Shown here: piece by piece, positions 53,689 through 62,244 of the stretch
Position numbering within the stretch: position 1 is the stretch's first letter
Layout: every line of letters begins with the position of its first letter
Assembly (NCBI GenBank): GCA_014138725.1
Contig: JACJID010000007.1
Coordinates: forward strand, 1-64,000
Direction of reading: 5' to 3'
Source of the DNA: Kutzneria viridogrisea
GTDB taxonomy: Bacteria > Actinomycetota > Actinomycetes > Mycobacteriales > Pseudonocardiaceae
DNA length: 64,000 nucleotides
Made by a program: the position numbers and the translations under genes
Notes under the pieces: generated by a model
What the model was told of the DNA's origin: nothing
Seen by the model: the letters and a program-made list of their open reading frames with translations, nothing else
Databases searched by the model: none

Positions 53689-55971
53689 TCACCTCCTGTC
53701 CAGCCGGGCCGCCGCCACCGCGGCCTGGCCGTAGCTGATGCCCCCGTCGTTGACGGGGACCTGTGCGCTGACCAGCCCGTGCAGTCCCACCTCGCGCAGG
53801 CCGTCGAGCACCTGGGTGAGCAGCCGCCGGTTCTGGAAGACCCCGCCGCCGAGGCACACCGTGCGCACGCCGCTGTCGCTGGCGACCTGCTCGGCCAGTG
53901 CGACGGTCACCTCGGTCATGGTGGTGTGGAACCGAGCGGCGACAGCCCCGGGTGGCGCGTCGATGGCTGCCTGGAGCAAGTGGCGCAGGGTCGGTACCGG
54001 GTCGAAGACCCACAGGTCCTCCTGCCTGCGCAGCGACCAGTGCAGCACCTTGCCGTCGGGATGCCCGGCGGCGGCCGCCTCCAGCAGCACCGCCGCCTCG
54101 CCTTCATAGCTGGCGCTGTCGCATACTCCGAGCAACGCGGACACGGCGTCGAAGAGCCGGCCAGCACTGGAGGTGACCGGGCAGTTGAGCCGCTTGCCAA
54201 CCGCCGACCGGATGCCGCGCACCTCGATCGGGTCGAGTCTGTCCAGCAGCACCGCCGCCTCCGCGGCGTGCAGCGGCTCGGCGCGGGTTTCCGCCCCGTA
54301 GAGGTAGCCGAGCGCCATCCGAGCCGGTCGGCGGATGGCCGCTGCCCCGCCCGGCATCGGCGCCAGACCGAACCGCCCCACCCGACGGTGCTCGCGGAAC
54401 GTGGCCAGCAGGATCTCGCCGCCCCAGAACGTGCCGTCCTCGCCCAGACCGAGCCCGTCGTAGGCGATACCGATGAACGGGCCGTCCACCCCGTGCTCCG
54501 CGGCCGTCGCGGCGACGTGGGCGTGGTGGTGCTGCACCGGAATTCGCCGGCCGGCCGGCCACCGCTCGGCGAACCTGGTCGACAGGTACTGAGGATGCAG
54601 GTCGCACGCGCAGTACTCGGGACTGACCTGGTGCAGGCGCAGCGTCCGCGCCACCCCCCGCTCGAAGGCGGCCAGCGTCTCCGCGTTCTCCAGGTCCCCC
54701 AGGTACGGTCCGAGGTAGGCGCGGTCCTCGACCGCGAGCGTGGTGGTGTGCTTGAGCTGTGCCCCGACCGCGAGCACCGGCGCGGTGGTCGCGCAGGGCA
54801 GCCGGAGGAAGTCCGGAGCGTATCCCCGGGCACGGCGCAGGAGTGTGGTACGACCCGACACAACCCTTGCCACCGAGTCGTCGCAGCGGGACCAGATCGG
54901 GCGATCGTGCCGCAGGACGCCGTCCACCAACGGACCGAGCTCGGTGGTGGCCGCGAGGTCGTCGATGACGATCGGTGAGCCGGCCACATTGCCGCTGGTG
55001 ACGACCAGCGGCCGGGCAAGGCCCGCCAACAGCAGGTGGTGCAACGGGCTGGTGGGCAGGAACAGCCCCAACTCGGCCACGTCGGGGGCAACCGAAGGAG
55101 CGAGCCGCGCAGACGTTCCCGCGCACAGCACGATGGGCGCCTCCGCCGAGGCCAGGACGGTGGCCTCGGGCTCGGTGAGCGGGGTCAGTCGTCGGGCTTC
55201 GGCCACCGATCCCGTCATCACGGCGAACGGCTTGCGCTGACGGGCCTTCAGCCGACGCAGTCGCCGTACCGCCTGATCGTCAGTGGCGTCACAGACGAGT
55301 TGGTACCCACCGATGCCCTTGACCGCCACGATCCCGCCGTCGGCCACGGCCACGATCGCGGCCCCCAGCGCGTCCTCGCCGCGTGCGGTGTCCCAGGCCA
55401 GCTGTGGTCCGCAGTCCGGGCAGGCGATCGGCTCGGCGTGGAACCGCCGGTTCCCCGGGTCGTGGTACTCGGTGGTGCATCGCGCGCACATCCAGAAACC
55501 GCGCATCGAGGTCCTGCTCCGGTCGTAGGGCAGGCTTGTCATGATTGTGGCGCGCGGCCCGCAGTTCGTGCAGTTGACGAACGGATATCGGTAGCGACGG
55601 TCGGCCAGGTCCCACAGCTCGCGCAGGCAGTCCTGGCAGGTGGCCAGGTCGGGAGTGACCGTACCGGCGCTGTGGTCCACGCTGCTGCCCGCGATGGCGA
55701 ACCCCGCACCGAGGTGCGTCGAGGGATCCGGAGTGACGTCCACGCGGTCGATCCGCGCGTGCGGCGGCGCGGTCCGCTCCAGCCGGGCGACGAACTCGTC
55801 CAGGTTCTGGCGGCAGCCGGACGCGGAGATCACCACGTGCCCACCGGCGTTGCGCACGAATCCGTCGATGCCGAGCTCGGTGGCCAACCGGTAGACGCAC
55901 GGTCGGAAGCCGACCGCCTGCACGCGGCCGTACACCTCGATGCGTGCGCACACGCGCTCAGCTGCCTCCAT
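53689..55971 (-). CDS. hypF: Carbamoyltransferase HypF
   Basis: A 760-residue enzyme making carbamoyl-adenylate for cyanide-ligand synthesis. Domains: acylphosphatase (1-95, VYGRVQAVGFRPCVYRLATE), two zinc fingers (CQDCLRELWD to NCTNCGPRA; CARCTTEYHD to ACPDCGPQL), YrdC-like (about 205-390), and a Kae1-like C-terminal domain with metal ligands in PVQHHHAHVAATAAEHG. ATG 55971 is chosen because it fits the acylphosphatase start; GTG 56007 is an alternative with a better GAGGTG site. A DosR-like box lies upstream. HypA and HypB are not in the window. Confidence 0.96.
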   Translation of the reverse strand: MEAAERVCARIEVYGRVQAVGFRPCVYRLATELGIDGFVRNAGGHVVISASGCRQNLDEFVARLERTAPPHARIDRVDVTPDPSTHLGAGFAIAGSSVDHSAGTVTPDLATCQDCLRELWDLADRRYRYPFVNCTNCGPRATIMTSLPYDRSRTSMRGFWMCARCTTEYHDPGNRRFHAEPIACPDCGPQLAWDTARGEDALGAAIVAVADGGIVAVKGIGGYQLVCDATDDQAVRRLRRLKARQRKPFAVMTGSVAEARRLTPLTEPEATVLASAEAPIVLCAGTSARLAPSVAPDVAELGLFLPTSPLHHLLLAGLARPLVVTSGNVAGSPIVIDDLAATTELGPLVDGVLRHDRPIWSRCDDSVARVVSGRTTLLRRARGYAPDFLRLPCATTAPVLAVGAQLKHTTTLAVEDRAYLGPYLGDLENAETLAAFERGVARTLRLHQVSPEYCACDLHPQYLSTRFAERWPAGRRIPVQHHHAHVAATAAEHGVDGPFIGIAYDGLGLGEDGTFWGGEILLATFREHRRVGRFGLAPMPGGAAAIRRPARMALGYLYGAETRAEPLHAAEAAVLLDRLDPIEVRGIRSAVGKRLNCPVTSSAGRLFDAVSALLGVCDSASYEGEAAVLLEAAAAGHPDGKVLHWSLRRQEDLWVFDPVPTLRHLLQAAIDAPPGAVAARFHTTMTEVTVALAEQVASDSGVRTVCLGGGVFQNRRLLTQVLDGLREVGLHGLVSAQVPVNDGGISYGQAAVAAARLDRR

Positions 55972-56036
55972 GGTGGTCCCGTTCCATGTCGTTCGCTCGG
56001 GTACCACCTCATCGAAGCGCCACCTCAGACCCGCGT

Positions 56037-56054
56037 GCAGAGGCGAAAGCCCCC
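56037..56054 (-). promoter_or_regulatory. DosR-like box upstream of hypF
   Basis: Minus strand GGGGGCTTTCGCCTCTGC, 66-83 bp before ATG 55971 and in the gap between hypF and the small subunit gene. Strongest match of the shared motif, with the identical 16-mer at hsp20. It implies that hypFCDE-hydA can be transcribed separately from hydBGD. Confidence 0.7.
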
Positions 56055-56068
56055 GACGCGCGTCGAGG

Positions 56069-56818
56069 TCACCGCCGGAATTCCGGTGCCGTCGCGTTGA
56101 ACGTCCGGAACGCGCGGTCGATCGCCCGCTCGTCGAGCCCGCAAGCCCGCAACTGGTCCACCAGCGCGGTGATGTTGGGCTGGTTCATCGGGCCGAAACA
56201 GCCGAAACAGCCACGATTGTGCGCGGGGCACAACGCGCCGCAGCCGGTGTGGGTGACCGGCCCGAGGCACGGGATGCCGTCGGCGACCATCACACAGGTC
56301 AGCCCGCGCCGTTTGCACTCGGTGCAGACGCTGGTGTCGGGCAGGTTGGGCTTGCGCCCCGCCAGGAACGCGGTGAGGACCTCCAGCAGTTGGCGGCGGT
56401 CGATGGGGCAGCCGCGCAGTTCGTAGTCCACCGGCACGTGGGCGGAGATAGGCGTGGAGGTGGCCAGCGTCTCGACGTGCTGGGGGCTGGCGTAGACCAG
56501 TGACTGGTACTCGGCGATGTCGCTGAACTCGCGCAGTGCCTGGATGCCGCCCGCGGTCGCACATGCGCCGATGGTGACCAGGATCTTCGACTGCTCGCGT
56601 ACTCGCTGGATCCTCGTGAGTTCTTCCGGCGTGGTGACCGAGCCCTCGACCAGCGACACGTCGTACGGTCCCTGGATGACCGTGCTGCTGGCCTCGGTGA
56701 ACCGCGCGATGCGCACCGCACCGGCCAGTGCGAGCAACTCGTCCTCGCAGTCCAGCAGAGTGAGCTGGCAGCCGTCGCAGGAGGTGAACTTCCAGACGGC
56801 GAGACTGGGTGTGCCCAT
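56069..56818 (-). CDS. hydD: Group 3b [NiFe]-hydrogenase small subunit
   Basis: A 249-residue small subunit with no signal peptide. Proximal cluster Cys are normal: [26 protein letters not shown] and [12 protein letters not shown]. Further cluster motifs are [14 protein letters not shown] and [20 protein letters not shown] followed by RGCFGCFGP. It shares the TGATG overlap with hydG. A decayed copy of its C-terminus is at 12.9-13.15 kb. It passes electrons from HydA to HydG and HydB. Confidence 0.94.
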   Translation of the reverse strand: MGTPSLAVWKFTSCDGCQLTLLDCEDELLALAGAVRIARFTEASSTVIQGPYDVSLVEGSVTTPEELTRIQRVREQSKILVTIGACATAGGIQALREFSDIAEYQSLVYASPQHVETLATSTPISAHVPVDYELRGCPIDRRQLLEVLTAFLAGRKPNLPDTSVCTECKRRGLTCVMVADGIPCLGPVTHTGCGALCPAHNRGCFGCFGPMNQPNITALVDQLRACGLDERAIDRAFRTFNATAPEFRR

Positions 56819-57648
56819 CACAGCTCCTTGATCGTGAGCAGTGCACCGACGGCGGCGTAGTTCACCACCGGGCCGTCCCAGCACACCAGGAGCGGGCCGA
56901 GCTGGCAGTGCCCGCACTGGCCCAAGCCGCACTGCATGTTGCGCTCCAGGGAGAGCCGGATCTGGCCTGCCAGGATGCCTCTGCGCAGCAGCGCCGAGGC
57001 GCAGAACCGCATCATCGGCTCCGGTCCGCACAGGAACGCCGTGGTCGCGGAGGGATCCAGCGCCAGCCAGGACAGGGGTTCGGTGACGAAGCCGACCTGT
57101 CCGCGCCAGCCCTGGGTGGGACGGTCCACCGTCAGCACCACGGCCATGTCCTCGCGTCGCGCCCATTCGTCGAGCTCCCGGCGATACAACAGGTCATCGG
57201 GTGTGCGCGCGCCCACCACCAGGATGAGCCGGCGGTAGCGCCACCGCTGGGCCAGCGCGGCGAGGACCACCGGGCGCAGTGGGGCCAGTCCGAGCCCGCC
57301 AGCCACTACGAGCACGTCGGTGTCGCAGGCGCTGGGCAGGTCCCAGCCGGTGCCGAAGGGTCCGCGCACCCCGATCACCGTGCCGACGGGCGCGGCGCAC
57401 AGGGCACGGCTGACCGCGCCGACCTCGCGCACGGTGTGTGTCAACGAGCCGTCCACAACGGACAGGTTGCCGCTGATCGAGATCGGGATCTCGCCGACGC
57501 CCCTGACGTAGAGCATGGTGAACTGGCCGGGCCGGAGCCGGGGGATGGTCAGGCGCACCGGCTTCAACCGCAGCGTGACCGTGTCATCGGTCTCCGGGGC
57601 CCTGTCGGTGACCACGTACGGCAGCGGCAGCAGAGGATCACCGCTCAT
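56818..57648 (-). CDS. hydG: Group 3b hydrogenase FAD/NAD(P)-binding subunit
   Basis: A 276-residue ferredoxin-reductase-like diaphorase subunit. FAD region [23 protein letters not shown](P)-binding [20 protein letters not shown], and a C-terminal [2Fe-2S] site [20 protein letters not shown]. It exchanges hydride with NAD(P)H. It overlaps the cNMP-binding gene by 11 bp and hydD by one base. Confidence 0.94.
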   Translation of the reverse strand: MSGDPLLPLPYVVTDRAPETDDTVTLRLKPVRLTIPRLRPGQFTMLYVRGVGEIPISISGNLSVVDGSLTHTVREVGAVSRALCAAPVGTVIGVRGPFGTGWDLPSACDTDVLVVAGGLGLAPLRPVVLAALAQRWRYRRLILVVGARTPDDLLYRRELDEWARREDMAVVLTVDRPTQGWRGQVGFVTEPLSWLALDPSATTAFLCGPEPMMRFCASALLRRGILAGQIRLSLERNMQCGLGQCGHCQLGPLLVCWDGPVVNYAAVGALLTIKEL

Positions 57649-58102
57649 GGGGGCGTCCGTACAGGTCGAGCAGCCGTGCCCTCGTCGCCTGCAGGCGTTC
57701 CAGCAGCGTGGCCAGCAGTGTCATCGCCACCGGGTAGCCGAAGGACGGGTCGTGTTCTGCCCAGGCCCGCAGCTGCTCGGTGTCCAGCTCCACCGCGAGC
57801 GTCGGGGTGACGGCCACCGCGCCGAAATGCCAGCGGTACGGCGGGACGAGCCAGGACCAGCCGACCACCTGGCCGGGTCCGAGGGTCTGCACCACACCGG
57901 GAGCCTGGCCGGGGAGCACCGTGTCCACGGCGACACAGCCCCGGCGGACCACCCAGCAGCCCACCGCGGGTGCGCCCTCCTCGAACAGCCGCTGGCCCTC
58001 GGCGAAACTCACCTCGCGGGCGGCGCGAGCGAGTACTTCCAGGTGCGATTCCGCCAGCCCCGCGAACGGGGTGCCCTCGCCGAACAGGTCACGCGCGCGC
58101 AT
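57638..58102 (-). CDS. Stand-alone cyclic-nucleotide-binding domain protein
   Basis: A 154-residue protein from ATG 58102, overlapping the hydB stop by 14 bp. The Crp/cNMP-type beta roll is clear (VSFAEGQRLFEEGAPAVGCW, VVRRGCVAVDTVLPG, LGPGQVVGWSWLVPPYRW), followed by one helix and no helix-turn-helix. The usual phosphate-binding Arg of cAMP sites is replaced by WSWLVPP, so the ligand is uncertain. Its place between hydB and hydG suggests a regulatory or structural role for the hydrogenase. Confidence 0.85.
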   Translation of the reverse strand: MRARDLFGEGTPFAGLAESHLEVLARAAREVSFAEGQRLFEEGAPAVGCWVVRRGCVAVDTVLPGQAPGVVQTLGPGQVVGWSWLVPPYRWHFGAVAVTPTLAVELDTEQLRAWAEHDPSFGYPVAMTLLATLLERLQATRARLLDLYGRPHER

Positions 58103-59162
58103 CGGATCCGCTTCTCTCGGCGGCCAACGCCGCCGCTTCCTCGGTGATGTCGATGCCGACCGGGCACCAGCCGATACACCGCCCACAGCCGACGCATCCC
58201 GAACTGCCGAACTGGTCGTACCAGCTGCTCAGCTTGTGGGTCAGCCACTGCCGGTACCGGCTGGCCGCGGAGGTGCGCACGCTGCCGCCGTGCAGGTGGG
58301 AGAAGTCGATCTCGAAGCAGGAAACCCAGTGCTGCCAACGCTCGGCGTGCTGACCGGTCAGGTCGGTGACGTCCTCGGTACTGGTGCAGAAGCAGGTCGG
58401 ACACACCATGGTGCAGTTGCCGCAGGTCAAGCAGCGCTGGGCGACGTCGTTCCACCGCTGGGCCGCCGAGGAATCGCGCAGCAGCGTGCGCAGGTCCACC
58501 TCCGGCATCACCCGTCCCATCCGCCCCGTGGCCGAGGCCACCTGCGACCTCGCGCTGGCCACCTCGGGGCCGCGGGCTGACCGGCGGGGCACCGGTAGCA
58601 GCGCACGAGCGCCCCTCGGCGTGCCCACCTCCACCAGAAATCGGTGCGGGTCGAGGAGTTCGGTGAGCACCAGGTCGTAGCCCGGTCCCGCCGCAGGCCC
58701 GGTGCCCATCGAGGAGCAGAAGCACAGCCCACCGGGTTCCGTGCAGTTCGCCGCGATGACCAGGGGGCGCGGGCCATCGCCGAGCACCTGGCCGAGGATG
58801 CCGAGCGCGGCCAGGTCGCAGCCACGCACTCCCAGAAACGCCAGCGGTGTGCGGTCCTCCTCCGCAGGCACGTATTCGCCGTCCCGGTCGGTCTGCCAGA
58901 GCTTGCGACGCGCTGGATGCACGAACTGCTTCCAGGACTGCGGACCGGCGCTGTGCGCGAACACCGCCATGTCCTCCCTGCGGCGCAGTCGGTAGCTGCC
59001 CGGCGCGACCTCGACGCCCCAGCCGTCGGGCAGTTGCGCGCCGCCGGACAGCTCATCGAGCACGATCGCGCTGTCCCGTACGGTCGGGCCGATCACGCGG
59101 TGGCCCGTCGCGAGCAATGAATCGACGAGGTGGTTCAGGCCGTCCCTGTCGAGGATTTCCAC
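58089..59162 (-). CDS. hydB: Group 3b hydrogenase iron-sulfur subunit
   Basis: A 357-residue HydB/AsrA-like electron carrier. The N-terminal 230 residues hold the core domain (AFLGVRGCDLAALGILGQVL, LVIAANCTEPGGLCFCSSMG); two [4Fe-4S] motifs lie in the C-terminal part: RCLTCGNCTMVCPTCF and GCVGCGRCIGWCPVGID. It links the cluster chain to other partners (NAD(P) or sulfur). It is the first large gene of the operon. The ATG 59162 lies 7 bp after a small membrane-protein gene. Confidence 0.92.
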   Translation of the reverse strand: MEILDRDGLNHLVDSLLATGHRVIGPTVRDSAIVLDELSGGAQLPDGWGVEVAPGSYRLRRREDMAVFAHSAGPQSWKQFVHPARRKLWQTDRDGEYVPAEEDRTPLAFLGVRGCDLAALGILGQVLGDGPRPLVIAANCTEPGGLCFCSSMGTGPAAGPGYDLVLTELLDPHRFLVEVGTPRGARALLPVPRRSARGPEVASARSQVASATGRMGRVMPEVDLRTLLRDSSAAQRWNDVAQRCLTCGNCTMVCPTCFCTSTEDVTDLTGQHAERWQHWVSCFEIDFSHLHGGSVRTSAASRYRQWLTHKLSSWYDQFGSSGCVGCGRCIGWCPVGIDITEEAAALAAERSGSDARA

Positions 59163-59169
59163 GCCAGCC

Positions 59170-59304
59170 TCAGCTCCTCAGCAGATCCCGCTGCCCGATG
59201 TACACGGCCACCGCGAGCGAACCTGCCCAGAACAGCAGCATTCCCAACGCCGCTGTCACCGACGCCAGCCAACCGCCATTGGGTCCACCGCACCATGGAG
59301 TCAT
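59170..59304 (-). CDS. Small single-helix membrane protein at the hydB operon head
   Basis: A 44-residue protein missed by most length cut-offs. ATG 59304 follows GGGAAGGTG at good spacing. One transmembrane segment (SVTAALGMLLFWAGSLAVAV) after a short Cys/Gly/Trp-rich N-terminus (MTPWCGGPNGGW). It lies just before hydB, and the DosR-like box lies 55-72 bp upstream of its start, so it is probably the first gene of the hydrogenase operon. It may anchor the enzyme or act independently. Confidence 0.6.
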   Translation of the reverse strand: MTPWCGGPNGGWLASVTAALGMLLFWAGSLAVAVYIGQRDLLRS

Positions 59305-59358
59305 CGCGCACCTTCCCAGCTTGACGCGTTCAGCCTGACCAACGGGCACACGCGGTGA

Positions 59359-59376
59359 ACAGATCTGAAAGCCCTT
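59359..59376 (-). promoter_or_regulatory. DosR-like half-box before the hydB operon
   Basis: Minus strand AAGGGCTTTCAGATCTGT, 55-72 bp before ATG 59304. The left half GGGCTTTC and the TCTG end match the shared motif; the centre-right is degenerate. Confidence 0.45.
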
Positions 59377-59410
59377 GTGCGGGAGGGGCCACCGCCCCTG
59401 AGACACCGCG

Positions 59411-61621
59411 TCACCGTGCCGAGGGCAACCGGACGATCACGCGGAGCCCACCGCCCTCGGTGCGCGCACACCGGAGCTGGCCGCCAATCGCCTCGACGAG
59501 TCCGCGCGCCACCCGGAGCGCGACGCTGGCGACAGTCGCGGGATCGACCGCGGAGTCGTGGTCAAGGATCTGGATCTCCACATGCCCCGGCGGTGTGGTC
59601 ACGACAATCGACGGTGGCCTGCCGGGCAGGCTGTGCCGCAGCGCACGAGCGGTGAGCGTGGTGACGGCGCGGATCAGGGTGGCGGCATCCGCGATCACGT
59701 CGGGTACGTCCTCGGCCATCCGCAGCTCGATGTCCGGGCCACCAGGACCGAGCGCCTCCAGTGCGGCGGCGATGACCTCGTCCACGTCCACGGCGCGCAG
59801 GTACAGGTCCAGTGCGCCGGCACGCAGTCGGGTGAGCACCAGGAGATCGGCGACGAGCAGGCCGATCCGTTCCACCGCCGCGCTGGTGGCGGCAACGTGC
59901 TCGCCGTCCTGGTCGGCCAGTTTCGCGAGCGCGTCGCGGGCCTGGTTGAGCGCGGTCTGGAGGTCGTGGGTGGCAGTCGCCAGCAGCGTGCCACGGGTGC
60001 GGTCGGCCGCGGCTCGCTCGTCGAGTTCGGCGGCGTGCTCGGTGATCCGCTGGTGCGAGAGGTCGGCGGCGAGCTGGGTCGCGCAGGCCAGCAGGACCTG
60101 CCGGTCGCCGGTGCCACGCATCCGGCCGCGTCCGGCGAGGATCACCGAGCCGGTGGCCGGGACCCGCACGTCGGCCTGGTCGGGTCGTTCGGGCGGCCGG
60201 TCGCCCGCGCTGGCGATGACGTACCAGTCCGGCGAACCAGGCCTGGGCTCCAGCAGGCTGACCGCGGCCAGACCCACCGTCTCGCGGACGAGTTCGAGCA
60301 GCGCGGGCAGTTCCACCTGGCCCCGGGGCACTCCGGCCGCCAGGGTGGTCAGAGCACTGGCCACCAGTCGGGAGCGAGCCGCGCTGTTGGCCTGCCACGC
60401 CGCGATGCCGACGGCGAGGACGGCCAGCGCGGCGGGAAGGAAGGACTGCGGGCCCAATGCCACCGCGACCGCGAGCAGCAGTCCCCCGATCGCCGCCGCG
60501 CCGTACCACCGCCAGCGAGTGCTGCGCCCCGGCGAGCCGGCCGCATGTCCGTGCGTGACCACATGCACATCGACCGAGCCCAGCAGGCGGATCACCCGTG
60601 AACCGACGCCCTCTCCGAGAAGCAGTGACCGAAGTGGACCTCGGTGCCCCGCGCCGAGCACCAGCTGGGTGATGCTCTCGGACCTGGTGAACCGCCGCAG
60701 CCCCTCGGCGACATCCTCGTCAAGCACCTGGTGATAGCTTCCACCGAGGTCCTCGACCAGTTCGCGCAGCGTCGCGAGCACGGCCGGATCCGTCTCGGTC
60801 AACCCGTCCACGCTCACCACGTGGACCGCCAGCAGGTCGCTACCGGGGATCCGGGCGGTGATCCTGGCCGCCCGGCGGATGAGCACCTCGTCCTCGAGGT
60901 GACCGAGTAGCCCGACAGCGACCCGCTCCCTGGTCTCCCATGTCCCGGCAATGCCGTGTTCAGCCCGGTAGCGCTGCAGCCCCTCCTCCACCCGGTCGGC
61001 AACCCACAGCAGCGCCAGCTCCCGTAGGGCGGTCAGGTTGCCGGGCCTGAAGTAGTGGGTCAGCGCGGTGTCCACCCGGTCGGGCGGGTAGACGTTGCCG
61101 TGCACCATCCGCCTGCGCAGCGCCTCCGGGGTCATGTCGACCAGTTCGATCTGGTCGGCCCGCCGGACGACCTCGTCGGCGATGGTCTCGCGCTGTCTGA
61201 TTCCGGTGATGTCCTCGACCACGTCGTTGAGCGACTCCAGGTGTTGGATGTTGAGCGTGCTCACCACGTCGATACCGGCCGCCAGCAACTGGTCGACGTC
61301 CTGCCAGCGCTTCTCGTTGACCGACCCCGGCACGTTGGTGTGTGCCAGTTCGTCGACCAGCACGACCTGGGGGCGGCGGGCGAGCACCGCGGCCAGGTCC
61401 ATCTCGGTCAGGTCCACCCCGCGGTAGGTCAGCGCACGACGGGGCACCGTCCGCAGCCCCTCGGCCATCGCGATCGTCAGCTTGCGACCGTGCGATTCGA
61501 CGAAGCCGATCACCACGTCGGTGCCGCGATCGAGACGACGATGCCCCTCAGCCAGCATGGCGTAGGTCTTGCCGACACCGGGCGCGGCACCGAGGTAGAT
61601 CCGCAACCGCCCGCGCGTCAT
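59411..61621 (-). CDS. KdpD-like sensor protein with degenerate kinase domain
   Basis: A 736-residue protein. The N-terminal KdpD domain (1-215) has P-loop YLGAAPGVGKTYAMLAEGH, VLVDELAHTNVPGS and DVVSTLNIQHLESLN; a Usp domain follows (about 225-360), a short membrane pair (WYGAAAIGGLLLAVAVALG, LPAALAVLAVGIAAWQ), a GAF-like region and a HisKA helix (TATHDLQTALNQAR). The ATPase domain lacks the N box Asn (TTLTARALRHS), has DHDSAVD in place of DxGxG, and has no second glycine box. It is probably a pseudokinase. ATGA overlap couples it to ntpD. No kdpFABC or kdpE nearby. Confidence 0.88.
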   Translation of the reverse strand: MTRGRLRIYLGAAPGVGKTYAMLAEGHRRLDRGTDVVIGFVESHGRKLTIAMAEGLRTVPRRALTYRGVDLTEMDLAAVLARRPQVVLVDELAHTNVPGSVNEKRWQDVDQLLAAGIDVVSTLNIQHLESLNDVVEDITGIRQRETIADEVVRRADQIELVDMTPEALRRRMVHGNVYPPDRVDTALTHYFRPGNLTALRELALLWVADRVEEGLQRYRAEHGIAGTWETRERVAVGLLGHLEDEVLIRRAARITARIPGSDLLAVHVVSVDGLTETDPAVLATLRELVEDLGGSYHQVLDEDVAEGLRRFTRSESITQLVLGAGHRGPLRSLLLGEGVGSRVIRLLGSVDVHVVTHGHAAGSPGRSTRWRWYGAAAIGGLLLAVAVALGPQSFLPAALAVLAVGIAAWQANSAARSRLVASALTTLAAGVPRGQVELPALLELVRETVGLAAVSLLEPRPGSPDWYVIASAGDRPPERPDQADVRVPATGSVILAGRGRMRGTGDRQVLLACATQLAADLSHQRITEHAAELDERAAADRTRGTLLATATHDLQTALNQARDALAKLADQDGEHVAATSAAVERIGLLVADLLVLTRLRAGALDLYLRAVDVDEVIAAALEALGPGGPDIELRMAEDVPDVIADAATLIRAVTTLTARALRHSLPGRPPSIVVTTPPGHVEIQILDHDSAVDPATVASVALRVARGLVEAIGGQLRCARTEGGGLRVIVRLPSAR

Positions 61622-62244
61622 AGCGAGTCAGCACGCGTGGACGGCCCCGGCCGGTGTTGCGCCCAGCGGCGGCGGACGCCCTCGGCCCGTTCCAGTTCCT
61701 CCAGTTCGAACTCGACCGCAGCCAGCTCCTGGCGCAGCCGTGGCAGCCAGTGCTGCCGCAGTGCGCGGACCCGCAGTTGGGTGATGGCCAGTTCGGTGGT
61801 GATCCGCTCGCACGCCGCACGCGCTACGGCGTGCTCCACGGCAGCGACGGCCGCGGCGGCGTAGGCCGAACCCGCCTGCGCGGTCGCGGCGCCACAGGGT
61901 GGGGTCCGCGGCGACGGCCACGACGGGCTCACCCAGCGGACGCCGTCGGGGTGGCGGATTCCCATCGTGGCACCCCATTGCACGGTCAGCTCGGTCGGCG
62001 CGACCAGCTCGGCCATGCGCAGCGTTCGCTGGCCGCCGAGCAGCGAAGCCCGCAGCATCAGCGCCTCGGCGTCGGCCACGCGCTCCCGCCAGGCCGCCGC
62101 TGTCCGCCGTTCCCGGTCCAGGAACCGCTGCTGTTCACGACGGAGAACGCGTAGCTTCTGTTCGAGCGTCGCCGCGCCCCTGGTGGCGAGGTCCAGTCTG
62201 TCCCGCAACCACAGACGGCCCGCCCGCCCCGGCGGTGTCCGCAT
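61618..62244 (-). CDS. ntpD: V/A-type ATPase subunit D
   Basis: A 208-residue central-shaft subunit. ATG 62244 follows GGGAGGTG. The N-terminal RTPPGRAGRLWLRDRLDLAT, GAATLEQKLRVLRREQQRFL and the C-terminal coiled coil (RVRALRQHWLPRLRQELAAV) are typical of NtpD/AtpD of V/A ATPases. The start lies inside the coding region of subunit B (110-bp overlap). The stop overlaps the KdpD-like start. Confidence 0.88.
   Translation of the reverse strand: MRTPPGRAGRLWLRDRLDLATRGAATLEQKLRVLRREQQRFLDRERRTAAAWRERVADAEALMLRASLLGGQRTLRMAELVAPTELTVQWGATMGIRHPDGVRWVSPSWPSPRTPPCGAATAQAGSAYAAAAVAAVEHAVARAACERITTELAITQLRVRALRQHWLPRLRQELAAVEFELEELERAEGVRRRWAQHRPGPSTRADSL

Noticed and set aside
59411-61621. A Kdp potassium-transport locus
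   Set aside because: Only a KdpD-like protein is present; no kdpF, A, B, C or E genes occur in the window.
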